In this document: piece by piece, positions 6,200-12,742 of the stretch
How the letters are laid out: the number at the start of each line of letters is the position of its first letter
Numbering within the stretch: the first letter of the stretch is position 1
Assembly: GCA_009774255.1 (NCBI GenBank)
Contig: VSNK01000164.1
Span: 1-12,742 of the forward strand
Origin: Faecalicatena sp.
GTDB lineage: Bacteria > Bacillota > Clostridia > Lachnospirales > Lachnospiraceae
Direction: 5' to 3'
DNA: 12,742 nt
Translations under genes and position numbers: made by a program
The notes under the pieces: model-generated
What the model was told of the DNA's origin: nothing
Databases searched by the model: none
Seen by the model: the letters and a program-made list of their open reading frames with translations, nothing else

Positions 6200-7486
6200 T
6201 GTACTCCCGATCTGGTATAGGGGAATATTCACCATCCACTCCTGCTCCCTGTAATCGGACATGGAGACGCGCACCGCCAGCCCAGGATGATATTTATTAT
6301 AGAAGGATTTCAGGCTCTTGGCCTGCAGATTTTCCTCCGCTTTCACCTCCACCGGCACAATCCCCTCTTCATTCTGTATCAGAAAATCAATCTCTGCCTT
6401 TGCTGTGTCCGAGGTCCAGTAAAAAATATCATTTTCTTCGTCCGTCACCAATTGCTGCAGTACATATTGCTCCGTCAGTGCTCCCTTGAATTCCTCAAAC
6501 AGCCGGTTCCCTTCCAGGATCAGCTTTGCGTTCAACCTGGCCATGGCGCCCAGCAGGCCGACATCCAGAACAAACAGCTTAAATGCCTGAAAATCCTGAT
6601 ATGCCCGCAGGGGATAATCCGGCTTCTTCACACGGTGGACCTTGTGGATGAGCCCGCAGTCAGCCAGCCATGTGATGGCCACCTCATACTCCCTCGCCCT
6701 CGCCCCTTCGCGGATCAGGCCGTATAAAAACTTCTTGTTCTCCTTCGCAAGCTGTGTCGGGATGGAGTTCCAAAGCATCCGGATCCGCGTCACGATCTCC
6801 GGCGGGGCATGTTTGGAAAAATCATTTTCATAGGCAGAAAGGAGGCGATTCTGCACGCTTCGGACACGTTTCAGGTCTCTTGTATTCAGATACGTGACCA
6901 CCACCTCCGGCATTCCGCCCACATAATAATAAAATTTCAGATAATCGATGTATTTATTTTTAAAGCTCGTAATCAGGCCGTGATCCTCCGAATTCAGCAG
7001 CTCTGCGAGCTGTTCTTCGCCGCAGGCACACAAAAACTCCTGGTAATCCAGCGGGTGCAGATCGCAGAAGTCCACCTTCCCCACCGGAAACGATGTGCCC
7101 TCATGAAGCGCAATCCCCAGCAGGGAACCGGCCGCGATCACATGATACTCCGGGGCATCCTCACAAAAATATTTGAGCGACTTGAGCGCCCTCGGAATCT
7201 CCTGAACCTCATCGAAGATCAGCAGGGTCTTCCCCGGAATGATCTTAAATCCGACGGAGATCTCCAGCGCTGAAATGATGCGTCCGATATCAAACGCATC
7301 CCGGAATACATTTTCCATGATCTCATTCTCATCCATGGAAATGTAAGCGCAGCTCTCATAGCAGATCCGCCCGAATTCCTTCATGAGCCACGTCTTTCCC
7401 ACCTGCCTCGCGCCCCGGATGATCATCGGCTTCCGATTTTCATCCTCTTTCCATCGCTTTAATCGTTCAATCAATCTGCGGTACAT
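6173..7486 (-). CDS. AAA_14 / DUF4143 family ATPase
   Basis: A 437-residue P-loop ATPase of the AAA_14 plus DUF4143 group. These proteins are common, often multi-copy, in gut bacteria and archaea, and their cellular role is unsettled. Seen: Walker A GARQVGKT (25-32), Walker B LLIFDEVQE (88-96), a sensor-like AAGSLLG (118-124), a helical middle, and a C-terminal domain with AEIDFLIQ (D367) and VPVEVK (377-382). The last two resemble the D...ExK core of the restriction-endonuclease fold. I chose ATG 7486 (MYRRLIERL), where family homology begins, with GGAGAGG upstream. The frame stays open to 7546, but the extra 20 residues overlap the ribosome binding site and look non-coding. The stop lies in a 42-bp tandem duplication. 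Direct repeats upstream suggest dedicated control. Nuclease activity is not claimed. Confidence 0.88.
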   Translation of the reverse strand: MYRRLIERLKRWKEDENRKPMIIRGARQVGKTWLMKEFGRICYESCAYISMDENEIMENVFRDAFDIGRIISALEISVGFKIIPGKTLLIFDEVQEIPRALKSLKYFCEDAPEYHVIAAGSLLGIALHEGTSFPVGKVDFCDLHPLDYQEFLCACGEEQLAELLNSEDHGLITSFKNKYIDYLKFYYYVGGMPEVVVTYLNTRDLKRVRSVQNRLLSAYENDFSKHAPPEIVTRIRMLWNSIPTQLAKENKKFLYGLIREGARAREYEVAITWLADCGLIHKVHRVKKPDYPLRAYQDFQAFKLFVLDVGLLGAMARLNAKLILEGNRLFEEFKGALTEQYVLQQLVTDEENDIFYWTSDTAKAEIDFLIQNEEGIVPVEVKAEENLQAKSLKSFYNKYHPGLAVRVSMSDYREQEWMVNIPLYQIGSTGRPVIERM

Positions 7487-7524
7487 AATCTCGATCACCT
7501 CTCCTTCGGAACTATTGGAAAAAA

Positions 7525-7564
7525 GTGCATAGTGCACCTCCCCCAAAGCTTTATATTATACATA
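7525..7564 (-). promoter_or_regulatory. Possible promoter and small palindrome before the ATPase gene
   Basis: The minus strand has TATAAT at 7560-7555. Alternatively TATGTA (7564-7559) lies 17 bp from TTGAAT (7587-7582). Between promoter and start codon is GTGCA-TAG-TGCAC (7525-7537), a perfect 5-bp inverted repeat that may be an operator half-site pair or a short leader hairpin. Neither -10 has an ideal -35, so assignment is tentative. Confidence 0.4.
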
Positions 7565-7655
7565 CCACATTTTGCGCCGATATTCAATATTATATACACA
7601 TTTTACGTACGACTTTTTGTATTATTATTCACATTTCAGGCACGACTTTTTGTAT
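7562..7655 (-). repeat. Three phased direct repeats upstream of the ATPase gene
   Basis: Three 29-bp units start at 7627, 7594 and 7562 (spacing 33 and 32 bp, about three helical turns). The first two agree at 25 of 29 positions and share CACATTT and ACGACTTTTTGTAT (plus-strand reading). The third, nearest the gene, is degenerate and overlaps the likely -35 region. Regular phasing next to a promoter suggests a binding site for a multimeric protein, possibly autoregulation by the ATPase. That is inference. Confidence 0.65.
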
Positions 7656-7726
7656 CACTGCAGGATGGACTCATACAGCAAATTTTCCAATTGCTCACGT
7701 TTTTTGTCTTTTGCACCTTTTACACC

Positions 7727-7876
7727 CTGCAAAGCGTGGACGAAGTGAAGGCGCTCCATGCAGATATGTTTGCTTTCTATACAAAGAAAATGACCTCGCT
7801 TGACAAGGCTGAGGTCTACTCAAAGCCGGTGGTCCTGTGTATTGACTATATCTACAACCACCTGTATGAGACGATC
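7727..7876 (+). pseudogene. AraC-family regulator remnant, middle segment
   Basis: The plus strand reads VDEVKALHADMFAFYTKKM and then YSKPVVLCIDYIYNHLYETI. This matches the linker and first helix entering the HTH of AraC/YesN-type regulators. The frame then leaves homology (RGSNTQRL, stop at 7903) before any helix-turn-helix, and no sensor domain or start is recognisable upstream. It is a truncated relic, apparently from a different copy than the fragment that follows, because the next fragment restarts in an N-terminal domain. Confidence 0.6.
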
Positions 7877-7903
7877 CGCGGATCAAACACGCAAAGGTTG
7901 TGA

Positions 7904-8318
7904 TTGAAAATCTTTCCGTCTGTACCGCTGCACTGGCAGGATACCATGGAGATCATCTACATTAAAAAGGGACGGGGCAGCGGCGCGATCGACCTGTGCA
8001 GCCAGAAATATCCTGCATTTTATCGAAGAAAATTTTCAGCGGCCCCTCACGGTGGAGGAAGCCGCTGGTGTATGCGGTTATAGTTCCAGCCATTTCATGC
8101 GCTGGTTCCGCCAGGTGACAGAGATCAGCTTTATCCGCTATCTCAACCGATTCCGCCTGGAAAAGGCTTTTCTGGAATTGAAAAACACGGATAAAACGGT
8201 GTTGGAGAGCTCCCAGGAGGCCGGGTTTGACAATCTGTCCAACTTTAACCGCCTGTTTAAAAAGCAATTTCTCATGACGCCGGGGGGGGGCTGCGGACCT
8301 CCTGATTTTACACTCTGA
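7904..8318 (+). pseudogene. AraC-family regulator with internal deletion and frameshifts
   Basis: In one frame (7904 to about 7980) the plus strand encodes KIFPSVPLHW and EIIYIKKGRG, the first strands of an AraC cupin sensor domain. The rest of the cupin is missing. From about 8010, in a frame shifted by one, it encodes ILHFIEENFQRPLTVEEAAG and a nearly complete two-helix AraC DNA-binding domain ending FNRLFKKQFLMTPG. At that point a run of nine G (8282-8290) is followed by unrelated residues and a stop. In intact relatives the protein normally continues past MTPG, so the G run probably marks a second lesion. Such regulators usually control sugar-utilisation genes; no plus-strand target is present. 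Expression of the HTH alone from GTG 8052 is conceivable but unlikely. Confidence 0.75.
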
Positions 8319-8324
8319 TTTTGA

Positions 8325-8516
8325 TTACTCTTTTATCCTATCAATCTCTGTCAGATTCACGCCCAAAGATGTTAATAGTGCCTTCAACGATGTATAATCC
8401 TCCTTCAATCCGGCATACGTTTTTTCGGCATGCTCTTCCTTCGCATGTTTCATATGCCGCTGCGTTTTTTGAAAATCATTGATTGCTCTTTCAATGATTT
8501 CCCCTGTACTCGGCAT
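8325..8516 (-). CDS. Small helical protein of unknown function (63 aa)
   Basis: A 63-residue hydrophilic protein, predicted mostly alpha-helical: MPSTGEIIERAINDFQKTQ, then a Lys/Glu/His-rich helix, ending LTSLGVNLTEIDRIKE. There is no signal peptide, membrane segment, cysteine or clear DNA-binding motif. I do not recognise the family. It is judged real because GGGAGG lies 7 nt before the ATG and a near-consensus promoter with a long palindrome lies just upstream. It ends 6 nt from the decayed AraC gene on the other strand. Candidate roles are a small regulator, antitoxin-like protein or anti-factor, none proven; no toxin partner is visible next to it. Confidence 0.72.
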   Translation of the reverse strand: MPSTGEIIERAINDFQKTQRHMKHAKEEHAEKTYAGLKEDYTSLKALLTSLGVNLTEIDRIKE

Positions 8517-8538
8517 AGAATCGCCTCCCTTCTATATA

Positions 8539-8598
8539 ATAATGAAAATATCGCATATGAGATATCTTCATTATAGCAAACAGAATTTTGAGTGTAAA
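8539..8598 (-). promoter_or_regulatory. Strong promoter with a 36-bp palindromic operator
   Basis: Minus-strand TTTACA (8598-8593), a 17-bp spacer, and an extended -10 TGCTATAAT (hexamer 8575-8570) form a near-consensus sigma-A promoter for the 63-aa gene. Positions 8539-8574 form a palindrome centred on CATATG, with only two mismatched base pairs in 18. It overlaps the -10 and the expected transcription start. The position is that of a repressor operator. The regulator is not identifiable from the window. Confidence 0.75.
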
Positions 8599-8638
8599 GC
8601 CTTTATTCATCATAACATTCTCTCTTGGAAATATCTAG

Positions 8639-8669
8639 ACAGGTCACACCTGGTCAAGGTGTGACCTGT
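8639..8669. other. Perfect 12-bp hairpin
   Basis: ACAGGTCACACC (8639-8650), loop TGGTCAA, then the exact complement (8658-8669). It is not followed by a T tract on either strand, so a terminator role is doubtful. It lies in the 338-bp gap 8517-8854 upstream of the 63-aa gene's promoter. The rest of that gap between here and 8800 shows nothing recognisable. Confidence 0.6.
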
Positions 8670-8799
8670 AACAATATCTATACTACAATACAGATAAATC
8701 GAACATTCATTAAAAAACACTTTCCCATGTGTTATGATTTCTGGGCAGTTCATTCTTCTCTCACTGCTTGCCTACATAGATAATAGGATCAACAAGCGC

Positions 8800-8838
8800 A
8801 AATAAACCTACCTTGTACTTGACGAGGTAGGTTTATTT
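8800..8838. terminator. Hairpin terminator after the lipoprotein gene
   Basis: AAATAAACCTACC (8800-8812) pairs perfectly with GGTAGGTTTATTT (8826-8838) across a 13-nt loop. It begins 16 nt beyond the lipoprotein stop. The 3' arm is U-rich on both strands, and a further T-rich stretch follows on the plus strand, so it may work in both directions. It marks the end of the three-gene operon. Confidence 0.75.
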
Positions 8839-8854
8839 TTTATTAATCTAACAA

Positions 8855-10060
8855 TTATTTTTTTGCGCCGCAATCACAATAGTAATAGTCCACGTAGGTT
8901 TCGTAATATCCGTCGTATTCCTCGTGGGTGACTGCCGGAACAATCAAATCATAATGTTCCGGGAAGATGGCATGGTCATTCGTAAAAGACGGGTGGCCGT
9001 ATTCATCGTATCCCAGAAACAAAGGGTCAGCCTCAGGATTTTCGCATTTTGCCAAGGAGATGGGTGATAATGGTCCGCCTTCCATATCCTCCATCCACGC
9101 ATCGAATCGAGAAGGATCTCTCGTCTCCTCCCATGTGTCTGTATTATACCAGTACATTTTGTATAAAGTATATCTTTCACTGTACTGCGCCGGCTCATCT
9201 TCCACCGTTATGGTGGAAGACACCCACCGCTTGGCGGTATGTTCCTTCCAACTATGTGTATGTGCCGTCGTATGAACCGAACTTTCGTTATTATTGTTTT
9301 CGCTCTTTGTGCCAGAAGAAACATTAGTATTATCATTTCCGGAATCGCTGTTCCATACATTTCCGCCGGATGTGTTTTCGGTCAATGGTTTGGAGCTAGA
9401 GGCTGGTGTATTGGCCGTATTGTTTACCTGTACCTTTTCAGAGCCATTGGTTTCGGTGCTTTCCGATTTAACATCTGTTTTCGTCTGAACGGAAGTTTCG
9501 TTCGATGGTCTAAGGTTTGCCTGAATCGGAGCTTCATCCGACGGTCTGGCGTTTGCCTGAACTGAAGCTTCGTCCGACGGTCTGGGGTTTGCCAGACCAG
9601 AAGCTTCATCAGACAGTCTGGGGGTTGACTGAACCGAAGCTTCCATCGACGATTTAAGGTTGGATTGAGATGAAGCCTCGCTTGACAGATTTGGGGCAGA
9701 AATAGTCGTATCGGATATATTACTGTTCTGTCCGTTCCCATAGTTGTCAGTGTCACTACTTTCTGGTTTTACTTCCAGGCCGGTCTGAGCGGAGGCTTCT
9801 ACCATGGACTCTGCTTCTCCTTCCTCCAATACATTGGCGGGTATTGCCGCCGAATCTGTATTTTTCGCCTGTTCTGTGTCTTTCTGTGTTTTTGAAGTTT
9901 CTTTATTTTTGTCAACAACCGGAGTCGCTTTTTCAAGCCTGGAAATTTCTTTCTCCGGAGTCAGGCTTTCTGCAGCCGTTTCGTTGTTTCCGCATCCGGT
10001 CAAAACATTTACCATCATCGTTACTGCCAAACCCATTGCTAATACTGTGTTTCTCTTCAT
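8855..10060 (-). CDS. Repeat-containing lipoprotein
   Basis: A 401-residue surface lipoprotein. The signal peptide (MKRNTVLAMGLAVTMMVNVL) ends in lipobox LTGC, with Cys23 to be lipidated. Residues 24-120 are Ser/Thr/Glu/Asn-rich. Residues 121-192 hold six 12-residue repeats such as ANPRPSDEASVQ. A second Asn/Ser-rich stretch (to about 262) leads to a folded C-terminal region (about 263-401) opening HTTAHTHSWKEH and ending YYYCDCGAKK. The HxHxW plus CxCG pairing may bind a metal (inference). The long low-complexity stretch looks like a stalk that lifts the C-terminal domain from the membrane. GGGAG lies 9 nt before the ATG. It is the last gene before the hairpin at 8800-8838. A 95-nt AT-rich gap separates it from the membrane-protein gene, so an own promoter is possible. 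Function unknown. Confidence 0.88.
   Translation of the reverse strand: MKRNTVLAMGLAVTMMVNVLTGCGNNETAAESLTPEKEISRLEKATPVVDKNKETSKTQKDTEQAKNTDSAAIPANVLEEGEAESMVEASAQTGLEVKPESSDTDNYGNGQNSNISDTTISAPNLSSEASSQSNLKSSMEASVQSTPRLSDEASGLANPRPSDEASVQANARPSDEAPIQANLRPSNETSVQTKTDVKSESTETNGSEKVQVNNTANTPASSSKPLTENTSGGNVWNSDSGNDNTNVSSGTKSENNNNESSVHTTAHTHSWKEHTAKRWVSSTITVEDEPAQYSERYTLYKMYWYNTDTWEETRDPSRFDAWMEDMEGGPLSPISLAKCENPEADPLFLGYDEYGHPSFTNDHAIFPEHYDLIVPAVTHEEYDGYYETYVDYYYCDCGAKK
9485..9700 (-). repeat. Six 36-bp repeats inside the lipoprotein gene
   Basis: Six tandem 36-nt units encode SAPNLSSEASSQ, SNLKSSMEASVQ, STPRLSDEASGL, ANPRPSDEASVQ, ANARPSDEAPIQ and ANLRPSNETSVQ. The middle units are the most alike, suggesting growth by recombination. 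Because the unit is in frame, copy number could vary between strains and change the stalk length. Confidence 0.85.
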
Positions 10061-10155
10061 AATTTTAATCTCCCATATTTTATAAATCTTGTAAAAATTT
10101 GTTTCTATAATATAGAGACAACATCGCGCAGAAAAAAGTTTTATAAATTTTAAAT

Positions 10156-10656
10156 TTAATCAAAATCAATCGGCTCACCAATAATCATATTTTTCTTCCT
10201 GCATTTCCGCAGGGTGAGAGGACCCATGATGGGCGCCAATGTTCCTGCAATGGCGATACCGCCGACCAAAGTTCCGATGATCTTCAGTATGACTACCCAA
10301 AACGCCCCGATATGGTACATATTATTGAGCATGGTTCCGATAAAGCTCTGTTTATACCACCAGAGAGAAAACGGATAAAAATATGCGCTAATAATCGTTG
10401 AAACAATAATAAGAATCAAATCAATAAAATCGAGAATCCATGGTGCAGTATTATTATCCATGCCTGTAATGTCCATAAAAATAAAACCGTAGATCAGTCC
10501 GTAGATAATAAACTCCAGCGGAATAACAAAAATCAGATGGACCAGCTTTCGTTTCATGTAATCCGGATGAAGATATGAATATGCATCCTTCGTTTCTTCA
10601 ATTACTCTCTTTAAATACGATTTTTTTGGCGGTTGTACATAATGCTTGTTTGACAT
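10156..10656 (-). CDS. Small multi-pass membrane protein, unknown function
   Basis: A 166-residue protein with a basic N-terminal cytoplasmic stretch (1-36), hydrophobic segments at about 38-62 and 72-94, and a long one at 115-147 that may be one or two helices. A short charged tail LRKCRKKNMIIGEPIDFD follows. There is no signal peptide, catalytic motif or recognised family. The basic residues before the first helix and after the last suggest both ends are cytoplasmic if there are four helices. AAGGAG lies 9 nt upstream of the ATG. It starts 49 nt after the AAA+ gene and precedes the lipoprotein gene, so it is a natural candidate for a membrane docking partner linking the cytosolic ATPase to the surface lipoprotein (inference). 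Confidence 0.8.
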   Translation of the reverse strand: MSNKHYVQPPKKSYLKRVIEETKDAYSYLHPDYMKRKLVHLIFVIPLEFIIYGLIYGFIFMDITGMDNNTAPWILDFIDLILIIVSTIISAYFYPFSLWWYKQSFIGTMLNNMYHIGAFWVVILKIIGTLVGGIAIAGTLAPIMGPLTLRKCRKKNMIIGEPIDFD

Positions 10657-10705
10657 CGCTCATTTCTCCTTTTCCCATTGTATTTTCTTTTCTATCCGGC
10701 AATCT

Positions 10706-12628
10706 TTATACCGCATCTATATCCTCTTGTGTGATCAGCACCAAATTCGCGTGGGGATCCCTGGACACTCTGACTGCCATCTTTCGGATCAGCTTTTCAT
10801 TCAGGTTACGCACCCATCGTCCATTACTTTTGTCATTGGATTCAGCACTCTTTCTATATACCAGATCGGCATATGCATTTTCATCTATTTCATATTTCTG
10901 TTCATGCAGGTCGCCGAGGCCGATCTGAGTCAGTTCCTCCTCCGTATAGTCTTCGAATATAAAGGTATTCGGAATACGGCTTCTAAGCCCTTCGTTGCTT
11001 TCAAGAAACAGCTCCATACTGTGTGTATAGCCGGCAAATATAAGGACAATATCCTGACGGTGATCCTCCATAAATTTCAAGATCTCGTTGATAGCCTCAA
11101 TTCCATAGTCTTTTGGATTATCTGCGCCTGCCCATAATGTATAGGCCTCGTCAATGAACAATACCCCTCCCAACGCAGACTTCAATACTTCTCTTGTTTT
11201 AATTGCTGTTTCTCCTATGTACTGGCCAACCAGATCCGAACGCGAGGTTTCCACGAATTTTTGAGAACTGATGATTCCCTTCTCATAGAGTATCTCACCC
11301 ACAAGGCGCGCAGCCGTTGTTTTTCCTGTACCCGGGTTGCCCAAAAACAGGCTGTGCAGCGAAAACGTTGAATTTTTAAAGCCTTGCTTTTCACGCTTTT
11401 TATTCATCTCGGCAATCGCGACAAATTCTTCCACTGCCTTTTTTGCGCTGCTGATTCCTACCATCTGGTTCAAACGCTCGAATGCGGTCAGTTTTCCAAA
11501 ATACTCAATCTTCGGTGCATCTGTTACTTCCGTAAAAAATCCTTCTTCATTAATGATAAATTCCCCTGCTTCAAGGTCATATGCCGCCTGAATCATTTCC
11601 TCCACATGGATCGTGGAATTTCGTTCAACTTTGGTATTGGGCTTCGTCAGTCTGCCAAAACAAACCATCTCTGCCTCCAGAGAGGATTCCCCGCCTACAT
11701 AAAGATTAATTCTTCCATTTTCTTTCCCCAGAATGCCGATTCCCTGTGCCTTTACATGGGAACCGGCGTCAATTCCAACACTCTCTACAACGCCAATACT
11801 TCCGATGGTAACCTCCGATCCGGTAAAATACAGCGAATCATACCCGCCGCTATCCAGCGCGACCTTTGTGTTTACGGCATGTAATGCCGTATTAACTTCC
11901 GGTTGTCTTACTGCGGTATCAGCAGCGGTCAATTGTGAATCTACGAATTTTACACAAGCCCACAGACTTTTCTCAGTTCTGGCGCCTCCTTCAAAGGTGG
12001 TCCTTTCCGCCGTGACCACACTGCCTTTTTCTGCATATAGCGCGTTCGATTCTGTATAACTGACCAAAGAATCCTGAATATTCAGCTTTGAATTGGTTAT
12101 TTTTATCTGCGCATTTATGGTCGAATTGCTCACTTCCAATATTGAATCATTCGCATAAACCTGGTAGCAGCGGTCATGCAGATTACATTGAGCAATATAA
12201 CTGTTGAACAATGTAACCTGTGACTTATTTGCCGCATAAATAACCGGATAGTTCTTACCCTCAGCCGCATAAGAAGTGAAAGTAACATTTTCCGCAATCA
12301 AGGTTGAACTGTTTTTGACATTGATGTTATTGCTCTTATCAATATTCTTGCGGACTTCCAGATTCCTCAAAGTAACAACAGCTCCATTATCTACAAATAC
12401 TGCATCGATTATGTTTATCAAACATTCACCGCTGCCTTCATCCTCAACAGGATTCCCCTCAATCGTGATACTTTTGGTTATTGTCATACTATGGTTATTT
12501 TGCTCATAAAAAGGGCTGAATCCAGCCTCCAGTTCAATGATATCTCCGTCACCGGCCGCCTCTATCGCCTGGGCGAACCCCCATGTCTGCTTTAATAATC
12601 CACTCTTTCCTACCAGATAACGCGCCAT
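10706..12628 (-). CDS. Right-handed beta-helix fused to CbxX/EccA-like AAA+ ATPase
   Basis: A 640-residue protein. The opening MARYLVGKSG...FAQAIEAAGDGDIIEL is the usual entry of pectate-lyase-like beta-helices. Residues about 50-325 are short repeated beta-strand rungs rich in Val/Ile/Asn/Ser (for example STLIAENVTF, DSILEVSNSTI). From about 380 comes an AAA+ module of the CbxX/CfxQ-SpoVK-EccA group: Walker A GNPGTGKTT (430-438), Walker B VLFIDEAY (489-496), likely arginine finger LRSRIP (548-553), sensor-2 GRWVRNLNEK (603-612). There is no signal peptide, so the beta-helix is cytosolic. I use ATG 12628: GAGG lies 6 nt upstream, while the TTG at 12649 lies before the AGGAGG. EccA carries a TPR-type N-terminus here; this one has a beta-helix instead. 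The family suggests ATP-driven remodelling of a partner, perhaps at the membrane protein encoded next. No type VII secretion gene is visible. Confidence 0.88.
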   Translation of the reverse strand: MARYLVGKSGLLKQTWGFAQAIEAAGDGDIIELEAGFSPFYEQNNHSMTITKSITIEGNPVEDEGSGECLINIIDAVFVDNGAVVTLRNLEVRKNIDKSNNINVKNSSTLIAENVTFTSYAAEGKNYPVIYAANKSQVTLFNSYIAQCNLHDRCYQVYANDSILEVSNSTINAQIKITNSKLNIQDSLVSYTESNALYAEKGSVVTAERTTFEGGARTEKSLWACVKFVDSQLTAADTAVRQPEVNTALHAVNTKVALDSGGYDSLYFTGSEVTIGSIGVVESVGIDAGSHVKAQGIGILGKENGRINLYVGGESSLEAEMVCFGRLTKPNTKVERNSTIHVEEMIQAAYDLEAGEFIINEEGFFTEVTDAPKIEYFGKLTAFERLNQMVGISSAKKAVEEFVAIAEMNKKREKQGFKNSTFSLHSLFLGNPGTGKTTAARLVGEILYEKGIISSQKFVETSRSDLVGQYIGETAIKTREVLKSALGGVLFIDEAYTLWAGADNPKDYGIEAINEILKFMEDHRQDIVLIFAGYTHSMELFLESNEGLRSRIPNTFIFEDYTEEELTQIGLGDLHEQKYEIDENAYADLVYRKSAESNDKSNGRWVRNLNEKLIRKMAVRVSRDPHANLVLITQEDIDAV

Positions 12629-12688
12629 CTGTTTCCTCTTCCTCCTCAAGTTCTTTCATATCTTATTTTATCAAGAGAGCGTTTTCAG

Positions 12689-12733
12689 CAGGCATAAATA
12701 TGCCTGTATAATTCATAGATATTATATATCTAT
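12689..12733 (-). promoter_or_regulatory. Promoter-like region with two palindromes before the AAA+ operon
   Basis: CAGGCATA-TT-TATGCCTG (12706-12689) is a perfect 8-bp inverted repeat. Just upstream is ATAGATAT-ATA-ATATCTAT (12733-12715), and inside it a TATAAT (12726-12721) that could be the -10. The matching -35 would lie beyond the window edge. The first palindrome would fall shortly after the transcription start, a typical repressor position. About 60 nt separate it from the ATG. Confidence 0.5.
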
Positions 12734-12742
12734 ATGTTATAC

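Noticed and set aside
7487..7546. N-terminal extension of the ATPase
   Set aside because: These codons contain the ribosome binding site and the GTGCA palindrome, and family similarity begins at MYRRLIERL.
8052..8318. Intact small HTH regulator starting at GTG 8052
   Set aside because: Upstream in-frame codons still match the AraC linker, a cupin remnant precedes it, and the C-terminus is broken at a G run; a decayed full-length gene is simpler.
8639..8669. Hairpin as an intrinsic terminator
   Set aside because: The stem is perfect but no T tract follows on either strand, and no gene ends beside it.
9424..9756. 110-codon minus-strand frame inside the lipoprotein gene
   Set aside because: A frame-shifted reading of the 36-bp repeats; the lipoprotein frame has the signal peptide, lipobox and ribosome binding site.
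12629..12649. TTG start giving MRRKRKQ before the beta-helix protein
   Set aside because: It includes the AGGAGG Shine-Dalgarno sequence itself; ATG 12628 has proper spacing.

Overview
The window (12.7 kb, moderate GC, AT-rich intergenic gaps, AGGAGG-type ribosome binding sites, GTG as well as ATG starts) looks like the chromosome of a gut Clostridia, most likely a Lachnospiraceae member. That is inferred from protein style (a GHKL kinase with a LytTR regulator, paired GH3 glycosidases, an AAA/DUF4143 ATPase). No rRNA, tRNA or CRISPR array was seen. Every intact gene is on the minus strand; the only plus-strand coding material is decayed AraC-family sequence.

Reading in the direction of transcription (high to low coordinates) there are four blocks. 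(1) 12742-8855 is a probable three-gene operon: a cytosolic protein fusing a right-handed beta-helix to a CbxX/EccA-like AAA+ ATPase, a small multi-pass membrane protein, and a lipoprotein with six 12-residue repeats. It has a palindrome-rich leader and ends in a hairpin at 8800-8838. I recognise only the AAA+ and beta-helix parts; this is the best candidate for an undescribed system. (2) 8598-7727 holds a 63-residue helical protein with a near-consensus promoter overlapped by a 36-bp palindrome, and AraC-family regulator remnants on the opposite strand. (3) 7655-6116 is an AAA_14/DUF4143 ATPase preceded by three ~29-bp repeats at 32-33 bp spacing, with a 42-bp tandem duplication across its stop codon. 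(4) 5957-1 is a sugar-utilisation type block: LytTR response regulator, GHKL histidine kinase, a 430-bp nested inverted-repeat region, a membrane-anchored GH3 glycosidase with domains in C-Fn3-N order, and the start of a second, cytosolic-type GH3 in canonical order.

How block 4 may work (inference): the kinase senses an extracellular cue, and the LytTR regulator binds direct repeats at 3380-3410 upstream of the first GH3 gene. This would induce an extracellular tethered glycosidase and an intracellular one together. The nested hairpins between kinase and glycosidase genes could uncouple expression of the two halves.
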